From Lycorma delicatula (Eukaryota; Arthropoda; Insecta; Hemiptera; Fulgoridae): DNA of 64,000 bases. The stretch covers positions 89,842,260 through 89,906,259 of the forward strand of contig NC_134458.1 in the NCBI RefSeq assembly GCF_047948215.1, in the 5' to 3' direction. Shown piece by piece: positions 38,156 to 49,301 of this stretch (positions are counted from its first letter, which is position 1; each line of letters opens with the position of its first letter). The position numbers and the translations under genes were made by a program. Below the pieces are notes generated by a model that was not told where the DNA came from, made no database searches, and saw only the letters and a program-made list of their open reading frames with translations.

Positions 38156-38589
38156 CATATATTCATATGATAATAACCCCAAAAAGGGGTAATTTAAAAT
38201 TCTAATATTTTTATAATGGCCCTCACTTCATTATCAAGAAGGTAAAATTCTACTGTTTAATGCTATTTTTAGCATCAAACAAGAACTTATATAAATAGAT
38301 TTTGAACTTTTTTACAAAATAAATATAAGAATTATATCAAAATATTACAACAATTCTAGGAAAGAAAAAATAATAGGCTAAAATTTACCTATGACAATAT
38401 TCATTTAGCAAAAACCAAAAACGACTTACAAAAATACTTAATGGCATGGATTTATGGTAGAAAAAAGTCAGTTAAAAATAACAATAAACTGTCACGAACA
38501 TGGAGATGTTTCCAAGCAATAAACTAAGTCGTTCAGTTTTTAATAGTTACAAATAAACTCTTTTAATTTTTTTTTTAGAATCTAACAGT

Positions 38590-38725
38590 TCATGTAGTTA
38601 AAAATGAGCCATAGGAAGACCAAAAATTAAAATAAAAAAGATTTTGAAATATAGGTGGGATGGTAGAATAAGAAATGAAAACATCTTGAAACAAATTCGA
38701 GAAGAAAAACTTTACAATAAACCGA
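38590..38725 (+). pseudogene. Possible second LINE C-terminal fragment
   Basis: The plus strand reads GRPKIKIKKILKYRWDGRIR followed by NENILKQIREEK, resembling the W(T/D)xRxRNExIL block of LINE C-termini. It is a short match in a degenerate context and could belong to the preceding LINE or to another copy. Confidence 0.35.
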
Positions 38726-39599
38726 AAAAAAATGTTTAAACCGTTGATTGTTAGCCTATAAAAAATAATTAATTTTGAACCAGAAGGTTTATAATAATAA
38801 AACTGTTGAGAAATGGAAAGATTAAAATACATTAAACAAATTTGAAAATTATATGTGTAGTACAAAATAAAGAACTCCGAATATAAATCAGCAAAAAAAA
38901 AAACCTGAACCGAATTCTGATCGGATGAAGAACTAGGATATATATTAACACGACTAAGAGTAATGGAAGTTGTAAAAGCACAAACGCAGACAAACTAGGA
39001 TATATCTGATCATGCAATAAGACATCCAGGATTAAATAATTTTTTAATAGAGATAAATGGTGATAAAGAACTGTAGAGGAAGTAAAAATTAAAATAAATA
39101 AAAACGATAACTTACGATAAAAAAATAATGGAATTAAAATAAATATTAGCAAAGAATAGAAACGTATGACATTAAACCGATTGAATTTTTAATAAATCTA
39201 AAAATCGTATTAAAAAATATCCTGCTATCGGTAAAACAGAAACTGTTTTTTTTTTGTATTTTTAAAAAATCAACTCTAAGATCTTTTCTTACTTTTCCAG
39301 TTATACAGTTATAAATTTATTGATACTGCAGCAGCATAACCATAAAGGGAAAATATAACGATTGGCCAAAATATTTATTATCGTGATTTTTCTAAATGTC
39401 GACGTTTCAAGACTTTCTTAGTCCAAAAAGCACAAAAACCGTTATAGAAATTTCCGGTACGTAAATGTGTTAGCCTGTATTTTGATTAATATCTCCGTAC
39501 TGGCCCAAGATGAATTCGAAAATGGCACAAAGAATGTCTACATATGAGGCATTGGCGGCATAAAAATTAAAAAGGAAGGTTGCACGTGAAAAAAATTTC

Positions 39600-40160
39600 A
39601 CATGTCTAGCACACGACATCTTCTTACGATTCCAGCAATATTTTGGTCATCCCTTCCCGTAAGAATTGGTCATATCAAAAATTATTTGAGAAAAAAATTT
39701 TAGGTAATGTTTAGAGGATTGACGACAACTTTAAAGCGATTCGATACTGTGCCTATAAGGAAGGTATGATTTTTTTTGTCTTCAAAATACCATTTTTTCC
39801 ACCCCCTGGGCCAGTAACCCAGGTTGGTGATATCAAATAACTTTACTTAGATAAGTTTTATGTCCTTATCCAAAGAATACTAGGAAATTTAAACGAATTC
39901 GATATTTTACTTAATAAGAAAGTTATAGCAATATTTTGTTTTTTTCAAAACAAGCCCCCCTTTTCTCCCCCATGACCCAATTTTGCTCATTAACAAACAC
40001 GACCGAGATTTTTGGTCATTATATTTTATGTATTAATTTGAAAGTGATTGGCGCAAAATTACAGCAGTTATCGCGTCCACAAGAAAGTGAAATATATATA
40101 TATTTTTTTTTTTTAACTGACGCTGGTTTTGGAGTCAGGGGGGTGTGAAACGCAATGATA
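39600..40160 (+). repeat. Degenerate tandem modules, period about 158 bp
   Basis: The landmark TTGGTCAT/TTGGTGAT/TTGCTCAT recurs at 39666, 39824 and 39983 (spacing 158 and 159). Each is followed by a similar order of AT-rich text, a GAATTCGAT- or GCGATTCGAT-like block, and a C-run (CCACCCCC, GCCCCCC). Non-coding; an old minisatellite or repeated module inside an unnamed element. Confidence 0.5.
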
Positions 40161-40579
40161 TGTCGAAATTTTCCGGAAGTCGAATCGTGGCACCATTACA
40201 ATAGGTAACTTTCTTATGAAATTTATCTAAAACTGAAATTGCACTAGTGTAAACATTTCTGATAAATTTTACGTAAAAATCAATAAGTTTTTATGTGAAG
40301 CGAGATAAAAGTATTAACTCCTTGCTTTTGAACGATTAAAATAAAGGATATTTTTCCGTATATTTCCGGATAAATTAACGTCGCTTTACATTAAATACTC
40401 TTATCTCTTAAATCGTTAGTTTAAAAATTATTATTTTTTAATAAGGGTTGTACTTATGCCCGCTTAAAACTTCTGTTAACTTAACTTGTTTAGTAAAATT
40501 ATTATTTCAAAAGGTGAAAAGTGAATTATCCACGGATTACATGTTTGTACAGTGACTAAATGTACGTAAAATACAACCC

Positions 40580-40765
40580 TAATATAATAAGCCTCCCTTT
40601 ACCCACTTTATCCCAACCACAATGTTGCTTTGATATAATGTTAATAAATTGTGCACCCGTTGAGCGTCTTGTGTGTTTTCTCAGCTGCGGTTACAAGTGC
40701 GGTGGAAAGCCCCTCGCCAAATATTATATATCATATATGTACTTTCTTCCTTGGACTCTTGAAGG
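40580..40765 (+). pseudogene. hAT-family transposase, C-terminal dimerisation domain remnant
   Basis: The frame at 40560-40796 reads LPLPTLSQPQCCFDI.. NCAPVERLVCFLSCGY, then YISYMYFLPW. This matches the hAT dimerisation pattern (P-x-LS, about 15 residues, SxPVERLFSxAG, then a terminal LxFL) with one or two disturbed positions around VERL. The local frame is open for 78 codons but no upstream transposase core was found. It is probably an old fragment, since no zinc finger or RNase-H-like core is visible nearby. Confidence 0.5.
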
Positions 40766-41039
40766 CTCAAGGCAACTGATCAAATTAATCTTTTAACCAA
40801 AGCTCCTACGATAAGTTCTAATTAAACACGTGAAAATTCATATACATAATCTTCAACATTATTTTGGGAAAATATTAAAACGCGTAGAGAAATACGTAAA
40901 TATACGAACAGTTTCGAAAAATATTTTATATTAAAAAATAAAATTTAGAAAAAGTAATAAATAAATTAATATCTTAATAATACGGTGGTGGAGGTTTGAA
41001 CATGGATTAAATGAAGAAAACAAATATACACAGTTGATG

Positions 41040-42090
41040 TTTATTTTTCGAATTTGTCATTTCAAACAGTTTTTTTACATAATAAATATCAATATGTGCA
41101 CTATTAGTCGCTCGGTAAATATCCAATCAATACTCAGTTTTTACCCGTACTCTAATTAACATATCTTTTGTTATGGTTACAATTGCTTCATTAACCCTTT
41201 CCTTTAAGTAACATACGTCGCGTATTTTTTGCGAAAACAATGTTTTTTTATATACCACCACAAGAAAAAATCGCAAGGTACCATGTCTGGACTTCTTCGA
41301 GACCAGGGTGTAGGTCGATGCCGGCCTATACATTGATGTCAAAATTTTCCGTTCAAAACCTGGCTGACGAATGCATTAAAGTGCGGGAGTGCACCATTTT
41401 GTTGGAAATTAATTCGTTGTATGTTTTCGAACTCATCCGGTCGAGGAAAGGAGTAATTATTTAACAAATCGAGATAAATATTTCTTACTATTAATAGTTT
41501 TTTCAGCGCAGAAAAAAGACAGGATTACACGATTTTTCGTCACATCACATCAAATATTAACTTTAGGCGCGTCGTATCATTTCTCAAAAATTGCATGTGG
41601 GTTACAGTCCCCATATTCGTCAACTGTGTTTGTTAATATATCCATTAATATGGAATGTAGCTTCAAAAATGATGTCTAAAAATTATTCGTTTTCATTCAT
41701 TTTGTGGAAACTTTCTACAGCGAAATCGAAACTTTTTTTCTCCATCATCCGATTTCAATTCCTGCAGTAGCTGGATTTTATATACGTGTAATATCAATTT
41801 TTGTGTAAAACTTTGTGAATTGTTGTTTTCGGAATATCTAACTCGAGGCTTCGATGAAAGATGGATTTGTTAGGACTTCTGATTACGGATTGTTTAATTC
41901 GTTCAACAGTTTCGACTGATACTGGCGGTCTGCCGGTTGATTTTCCTTGAGAACAGATTCAGTTTCTTCGAAATGTTTCAACCGACGACGTACATTATTT
42001 TCATGCGGTGGCTCTTTTCCACATTCACGTAAAAATACACGTTGAACTAAAATTGCGGACTTTAATTCAGCCTGCTCCAAATACACTTTG
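41040..42090 (-). pseudogene. Tc1/mariner-superfamily transposase (DUF4817/Tc3-type), near full length but dead
   Basis: Reading the minus strand from 42086, almost the whole protein can be followed. It starts MYLEQAELKSAILVQRVFLR and has GKEPPHENNVRRRLKHFEET (HTH). It continues through a KIQLLQEL-like block, a damaged ATFHINGYI and PKVNI.CDV catalytic region, FFCAEKTINSKKYL (about 41520-41480), FENIQRINFQQNGAPPHFN-like text (the Q-N/D-G-A-P-P-H block) and a SPDM-like SRHGT..FFLVVVYKKTLF block. It ends IRDVCYLKERVNEAIVTITK.. LDIYRATNSAHIDIYY (about 41080). Frameshifts and stops separate the parts. The layout is that of arthropod elements often labelled DUF4817 or Tc3 transposase. No clear TIRs were identified at its ends. 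Confidence 0.82.
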
Positions 42091-42139
42091 CTTTTACTTG
42101 AATAGTGAACATAGTAACGAACTAAACAAGACTCAGCAA

Positions 42140-42241
42140 CGATACAAAAACTGGTGTGGTGGTTTGAACTGCTGTTATCAGCTGAACTTCGAAATCAGCT
42201 GATTTACGAAGACGCGTTCATCACTAGACTAACCCGATGGA
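42140..42241 (-). mobile_element. SINE head fragment (copy 2, 3' part missing)
   Basis: The complement of 42241-42140 matches the first ~100 bp of the SINE at 5944 (AATCAGCTGATTT, GACGCGTTCA.CACTAGAC.AACCCG). The 3' body is absent. LINE-driven insertion usually loses the 5' end, so a head-only copy suggests later deletion or recombination. Confidence 0.6.
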
Positions 42242-42248
42242 TTTTACT

Positions 42249-42258
42249 GCCTTGATCT
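42249..42258 (+). repeat. SINE target duplication, left copy
   Basis: GCCTTGATCT, matching 42552-42561 and bracketing SINE copy 3. Confidence 0.75.
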
Positions 42259-42551
42259 TCTTTCTTTCCTGTTTAGCCTCCGGTAACTACCGTTTAGATA
42301 ATTCTTCAGGGGATGAATGAGGATGATATGTACGAGTGTAAATGAAGTGTAGTCTTGTACATTCTCAGTTCAACCATTCCTGAGATGTGTGGTTAATTGA
42401 AACCCAACCACCAAAGAACACCGGTATCCACGATCTAGTATTCAAATCCGTGTAAAAACAACTGGCTTTACTAGGACTTGAACGCTGGAACTCTCGAATT
42501 CCAAATCAGCTGATTTGAGAAGACGAGTTCACCACTAGACCAACCCGGTTG
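42259..42551 (-). mobile_element. tRNA-derived SINE, copy 3
   Basis: Full-length minus-strand copy with the same head (A box near 42535, B box near 42478), body and GAAAGAAAG-type tail as copies 1 and 4. It is bracketed by a 10-bp duplication. It lies about 20 bp from the head-only fragment at 42140-42241, in the same orientation. Confidence 0.87.
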
Positions 42552-42561
42552 GCCTTGATCT
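42552..42561 (+). repeat. SINE target duplication, right copy
   Basis: GCCTTGATCT, matching 42249-42258. Confidence 0.75.
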
Positions 42562-45500
42562 GAATTACACAAACCTCACCACTCTCTTATGAAGATTGTA
42601 TAATATTGTTCAACTGTAGGCTATATTTAGATATAAATAATGATAACAAATAAGTTATCTTATCTAATAATATTAGGATTACATGATGATTAAAATATCC
42701 GGAATTAACTAGTTTTTATCAGGGAAGTAAATTTAACTATTTAACATAATAACATATAGGTTTCTATTTTTAACTGTTATTCAAAACCTTTTAATATTTT
42801 GTACCGATGATGACACTAGTGTCGAAAATAAGTTTTAACACTATACATGCGTATCGACCTTAAAAATTTCATAATTTCTAGATTATAAATCACAACAACG
42901 CTCAAAATTTGATTAAGAAATAAATAAGTGAAATCACTAAACAAAAATTCATTTCATAATCATAAAAATTAATTTTAAAGTACAATAAAATTTATAATGA
43001 AAAATATTAAACATTCATTCCTAATAATTAAAATTTGATAAAACACAGATGTCGATGAATAAAATATAAAACAACAAAATCACAGAAATTAAGAGAATCT
43101 AAAACTGTTTTTTTTTAGGATTTTCAATAATCCTAAAAAATTAATTTGTTACATACAATAAATGATTTAACAAATTCTTAAAAATATTTTCAAATGTTTT
43201 GCTGTGGTTTTTTTTATTTCAATAAAAATTTATTTTTTTTATTATAAAAATTCTCTTACTGAATGGAAACAGCGTATATTAGGATTACTGTCTCCTACAC
43301 AGAATGTTACTTTAATTTGTTGCTTTACATTATCTATTCTAATCTTTCTTACAGTTGTGATCCATACAAAGCTCTTTACGTACAAGAAGAATCAGAGTTA
43401 CTTTTAATGAGAGTAATGATGTTTACTAATATGATTCTACGCCATCTGATATATTTAATGAATTCTATATATTTAATAATTATTTATTTTATTTTATTTT
43501 AAATGTTATTCTTCTTAACAGTTTTTAACATTCTACTTTTCATTCCATTCTTGAAATAACTAACCCTGGACGTGTTTATGTGACCCACTAAACTATTTCT
43601 TTTTCAAATGGGAATTTGCCAAAATTTTATCAACTTACGTAGTTTTCAAAAATCTTATGTAAAACGTAATTTAAAAAAGCTGAAATGTAAAATAAAAAAT
43701 AAAACCATTGTACAAATCTAAAACATTAATCAGTAATTCTAAAAAAAAATCATCACTATTTATTTTTTCTATTGTCAGCAGTTTAACCTTATAAACTGTT
43801 CAACTCCATAAAAATCTCTGTTTAATTTATAAATCTACGTTTAATACTAGAAAATTTGTTTGTTCCATGAAATTTCTTCAAATTTTTGCAATCGTTTTGG
43901 TTTTTCTTTATATCGTCCACTAAATTTGACTTAACACATATGAAAATTGTTTGAATTTTGTTATATTACGTTCTCTTTTATTATTATTTAATTAACTTTC
44001 ATATTTCATTACATTTTCTTTTTTTCCAGCACATTTTATTTTAATTTCCAGCATGAAATTTCTGTGTTACTTGATGTGTAATTATCCCCCTTTCTACCGA
44101 AAATATTGTACCTTCAATGGAGGTTGTGGACGGCCGTTTTACCTCGATCTGGTTATTTTAATAGTAATATCTAAAACATGGATGAAGCTATCGATGCGGG
44201 GTTTTAACTAAAGTTTTTCCCGTTAAATTTACATTGAAATTACGTGTAATATGACCACCATGGCATTTAAAAAAATAAAGTAGAATTCAATATGGCGGAT
44301 CCTAGATAGCTCAAAATAATTTCGTGTAATATTTTTGTAAATATACAATAACTACACGAAATCTAGGAAACTTTCTTTCATCATCGCATAGCTTTTTATT
44401 TCCTTCATCGTGTGGATTAACTTCTTATCACAGATGTAGTTCCTGATTATCTGCAAAGATTATTCACAAGCATACTTTAAAGCTAACATAATTAGAGTGA
44501 AATATAACTGTTAACCGTAGTTTAGCTCTTTTCAAAGCTTTTATATATTTATTTATTTTTTTTAAACATAATACTTGATATCTTTTTGTAAGAATTTTCG
44601 CTGTGAAAATCTGATAAATTAATATTATTATATTTTAATATTATTCTACAAGATCAAGTTGATTTTATCACCACTACTAAAGATTTCAAACAAATACTCA
44701 TTTGCCTTTTTTTAGCTTTAATAAAACACGTTGTTAGTTGGAAAAGTGTTGCTTCAAAATAAGAATAAGTCTCAATTCTTTTGTTTGTCAGTTGTAAAAA
44801 AAAAAAAATCAGCTTTATATTTTTTATTGTAATTTTGAAAATTTGTTTGAAAATACTTTTAAAAAAGGATGTAATATTTTTTTCAATTACAAATTAACCA
44901 ACCTCTAAAAACAAATATAGAGCAATTTGATACTAAATTAAATTAAGTTTTTGGCCAACATGACATTATACCTTAGGTTCTTCGCAATAATTTCTTTTTA
45001 ATTACATACAATTCAGTTTCTTCTCCATTTTTATAAAATATCGTGTTTTCACTCAAAAATAACTTTAAAACAATAATTTTCTATTGACAACATATAAAAG
45101 ATCAATCACCCGTCCTTACGTGTGTTTCGTAAAAATATTTTATAGGATCTGCTGGAGTACATAGAGTAAAAATGCGTTGAAAAATCATGATATTCCATTA
45201 AGAAAAATGTCTTAATTATAAAGATCTGAGAGGAGTCTCATAAATTTTGTTATAAAAATTCAGCTATTTTAAAAATGGCAGTAAACAAAATTTGAGGTTT
45301 AAAATAATAACCTAACCGCCCCACTGGATAATTTCAAAATATTTATATAGTTCTATAAGTATGAAATTTTTGTATCCACTCGGATAAAAATTCTTTAACA
45401 CACATTTTGATTTGTAAGTGAATTATTACAGTAAGAAACGGATATTGCATCAAAATAAAAAGTTCCGCTAAACGATATTGTAATAAAAACCGGAGCAGGC

Positions 45501-47660
45501 TACATGAAGGTTTTTTTAATTGAAAAAATAATTTAATACTTCGAGAATTGCCCATAAATTCGTATATTAAATACAATAGCCCCCAATGGTCCAACTGAAT
45601 GGGTCATTACTAATTCTCAATTTTCCGAATAGATAAGAAAATTAAAATTAGCTAGTAAATTACTCGACACGGTAATCCCCATGTCGAGTTAAGAAAATTA
45701 ACCTGTTTTAACCGATCCTAAATATTTAAAATGAGTACGGTCTTCCTAATTTCTGGGGAGGTTTCTAACCTTATGAATAGAAACTAAAAATATGACTCGG
45801 ATACTAACAAGGAAATTTCATGAAAATTTATTTCGGAGCTTTTCTTTACATTTTTAAAATGAAAGTTTATAAAGCAGTTTCGTATTTCAAATTAATATTC
45901 TGGAAATACTAGTAGAATAAAAAAAGCTTTACATGAATAACAAAATTTTTATATTAGATAGAAATTCAAATTGGTTTAGCTGCAAAAATTTCATGACAAA
46001 ATACGTACAAAATGCTTTCTTAAACTCGACAAGAGAAAGGAATATAACACTGTGTATTTTAAAATTCATTATTTTTCCGATTAATTTATCTAAGTTGTAA
46101 TAACCGTTTTCAAGAAATAAAATAAATAACAGCGATCGTACCTGTTATAAAAGAGTTATAATTTTTACATCGGGCAAAGCCGGTTTCCAAAATATGCTAC
46201 ACACTGGTAAAATTGAATTCAATGATGAAACGGTTTGATCATCTAATTAAAAATAATTTCTACATTTTTTAAACAATTAAAATTATGTATTTGGAATCCT
46301 TCGTGTTATAAACTATTAATTCAATTATGCATCGTCATTAAAATGTATCTCTTATATAAGCCACCTATGTGCAGTGTTGTCAGAGATTAAAAATAAACTC
46401 CTGCGTCAGAAAAAAAATTCAGAGCTTAGTTGCTGTATCTATTAAGATTATACACACTGAAACCGGTTTTTCATCTTGGTACGTTCAAGTTTTGAAATTA
46501 TAGTGTTTGTTTGGTGTTCATGGTTTAAATTTAATATAAATACTTATTACAGTGGAATAAAAAATAAGAAATTCTCCGGTAATTTTTTAAGTATTATTCT
46601 TCTTTTTTTTTTACGTAATTATTTTTTATATTTACCATCAACTTTAAACAAATTACTACGCAAGTGAAATTTAAATTAAAACTTAAAACCGAGTTACATA
46701 TAACCCAGCAATGAAAAGGAAGTTTTAAATGTTCTAGCTGTCACTGTAAATGTACTTTGTATGCTACATCCATACATTTATAAACATAGAAGTCGGGGAG
46801 TGTATTTATTTTTAGAAATGGGCTGCTATCTTTATATTATACACAAGTCATTACAAAACGTAAAAAACAACTAAAATGCTACCCCTGCGTCATCAATCCA
46901 TTAAACTGAATACTAATAATCCCTAATAAATTACAAGTTTTATTTACGGAGATCAAATATTAACAGAAAAGTAATTTGAAAAACCGGTGTAACGAATTTA
47001 TTCCGCTAAATTAATTATTTATGAATATTAATAAAATGTAAAAGATTATTCATTTAATGACGAATTTTTTGGTAAATTAAAAAATAAACTTCATAAATCA
47101 TACTTACTTTTTTTTTATTACAACTTATTATTTTACTGTTATTACTATTTTTAGTTATTAGAAAAAAAATATTTCTCAAATTTGTAGTTCGGATGATTTA
47201 AAAGAAGAAAAATTAATTTTTTAACGTATTTTTTGACTCTGGCCCGAATGTAACTAATAACTACGTAGAAAAAAAATAGAAATTATAATTCAGCATATAA
47301 CTGGATAAACATTTACGTGATTTTAATTTACATCATTTTTAAATACGAAATGCATTAAAGATAAAAAAAACAAGGAGTTTTATAAAGATATAATTTTAAT
47401 AACTAATTTAAAACATTAAATAACAACAAAAATTAACACCTAATGTATGCAATTATAAAAAGCTAATAACTGTACGAATTATCAGCACTACTTGTATTAT
47501 ATCCTATCTATTATAAATTATAATACATATAAATCGCATCGATTATACCATATCCTTATATAAATGTGAGAAGATCTGTAAAGTGAAATGAAAAAATGAT
47601 ACTGAACGACTTATTAAACACATCGGTTAAGTACTCGTTGCGCCCATAAAATTTTTATTA
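42562..47660. other. Long AT-rich stretch, nothing recognised
   Basis: No gene or element could be supported. GC-richer patches near 44095-44310 and 45095-45320 may be dispersed repeat fragments. No coding frame there carries recognisable motifs. Confidence 0.5.
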
Positions 47661-47672
47661 ATGGATACATAG

Positions 47673-48120
47673 TAAACTGAGCGTGGTTTTAATAGGACTG
47701 TACGGTAAACTGAGCGCGTCTTTGTCATCGGATTAGTTTACGACAAGGTTACTTACCCGAATAACATCACACCTTTGTACTATGCAAGATATAACATCTT
47801 AAAAATAACACGAGATTTTAGTACTTTCTGAAATAAATTGACATTAGTAAATAACTGTTATAAATAAAATAAAAATAAACAAAATTTATGCAAGATTACA
47901 AAGGATTTTTTTTTTGTATACTCTTGTACACATTATATTTCAATAATTTAAATTATTTTTAACGTTAAAAATTAAGTTAAAAAAGTTTGTGATAGGCAGT
48001 ATTCCCAGCTTTGAAGATATTATATCAAACCAGTAGTAACCCCGTTAACAAAATGACCGTATCATAAGCCGCGTTCAATTTAACAATTTACGAAACAATA
48101 AGATGAGCGCGCTCAGTTTA
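47673..48120. repeat. Thrice-repeated 11-mer TAAACTGAGCG
   Basis: TAAACTGAGCG occurs at 47673-47683 and 47706-47716 (plus) and at 48110-48120 (minus), two of them followed by CG. The clustering within 450 bp is unusual for AT-rich DNA. It could be the remains of inverted terminal repeats or of protein-binding sites. Nothing else in the interval is recognisable. Confidence 0.45.
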
Positions 48121-48858
48121 GAAATGACGAAGAAAGTTTTTTGTATTTTAAGTAACATTACGTTCGGTTTGATAACCCTACTTCTCACGTCTTTTCACAT
48201 AGTTTAACTGATAAAAAACCACCCAGATGTTTGATTTTTTAAGGAACAGTTTTGTAAAAACAGCAGTTATAAAAAAAAATAAAATAAACTGAACACTAAA
48301 CTGGACACATTATTTGTAATTAAAGATGAAATATCATTTCCGAATAACTCAAGACACAAAAAATCAAAAGAGCAATTAAAAATGTAATATTAAATAAACG
48401 AAAAATATTTAACTTCCACGAGAATTAAATTTCTCGTGGTATTAAAGAAACTATTTTTTAAGTTTTTTTGACTGGTTACCTTTTTTTAATTAATTTATCA
48501 TACAAAAAAGTTAATATAGATAAAATAATAGATGTTAATAAATTTTTGAATACAAAGGAAAATTTATTCCAGCTATACTTACACTACAATACAAAACACT
48601 ATATAATTATAATACGATACACGTGTTGTTATTTCTCTTGCATACGTCCAGCATATTTGAATTTGCGTTCCATATTTATACAATACGATTTACGACTCTC
48701 TTTATAAATAGCAGGAAATATACTTCCAGAAAATCTTTTCAACAGTATAATGCAATCCCTACCTCAGAATGATATTACAAATACAGTACGTTCGAACTCG
48801 CTTAAAGTGATAATTAACTCGTTAAGAGTGTGGCCAAACAAAATAATTGATCTGTATT

Positions 48859-48873
48859 GCGCGCGCGCACCCA

Positions 48874-48930
<57 letters not shown>
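48859..48930. repeat. (GC)n-(AC)n-(AT)n compound microsatellite
   Basis: GCGCGCGC, then an AC run, then a TA run to about 48928. Confidence 0.95.
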
Positions 48931-48932
<2 letters not shown>

Positions 48933-49002
48933 TTAACTTAGATGTAATTTATTTAAGTTTATTTTCCTCTTGATTGGATAAAATTTAATATAATAAAAAC
49001 GA

Positions 49003-49240
49003 CATATTTCTTTACTTAAAAATATAATCTATTACTTTCTTGGGTTAACCAATCAACTATACAAACTTATAAATTAATTACATAACGTTTCACTTAGAAT
49101 TCTCTAAGCTTTCTCAGGTGACAATAACATTCATACACACATCATACAAAATTCTCTGAAACGTGTATTTAATTTATAAGTTTGTATAGTTGCTGGTTAA
49201 ACCAAGAAGTAATAACGGCAATATTTTTATGTAAAAAAAT
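49003..49240. repeat. Inverted repeat / small foldback element between two TA microsatellites
   Basis: The left arm (about 49003-49092) and right arm (about 49150-49240) are complementary: ATTACTT.CTTGG.TTAACCA, CAACTATACAAACTTATAAATTAA and ACGTTTC are shared. The middle holds a further GAATTCTCT/AGAGAATT pair. It is about 240 bp with no coding capacity, flanked by the TA tracts at 48901-48928 and 49252-49299. A MITE inserted into or beside TA repeats is likely. Confidence 0.75.
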
Positions 49241-49249
49241 ATATATTTT

Positions 49250-49251
<2 letters not shown>

Positions 49252-49299
<48 letters not shown>
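49252..49299. repeat. (TA)n microsatellite
   Basis: Pure TA repeat of about 23 units. Confidence 0.95.
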
Positions 49300-49301
<2 letters not shown>

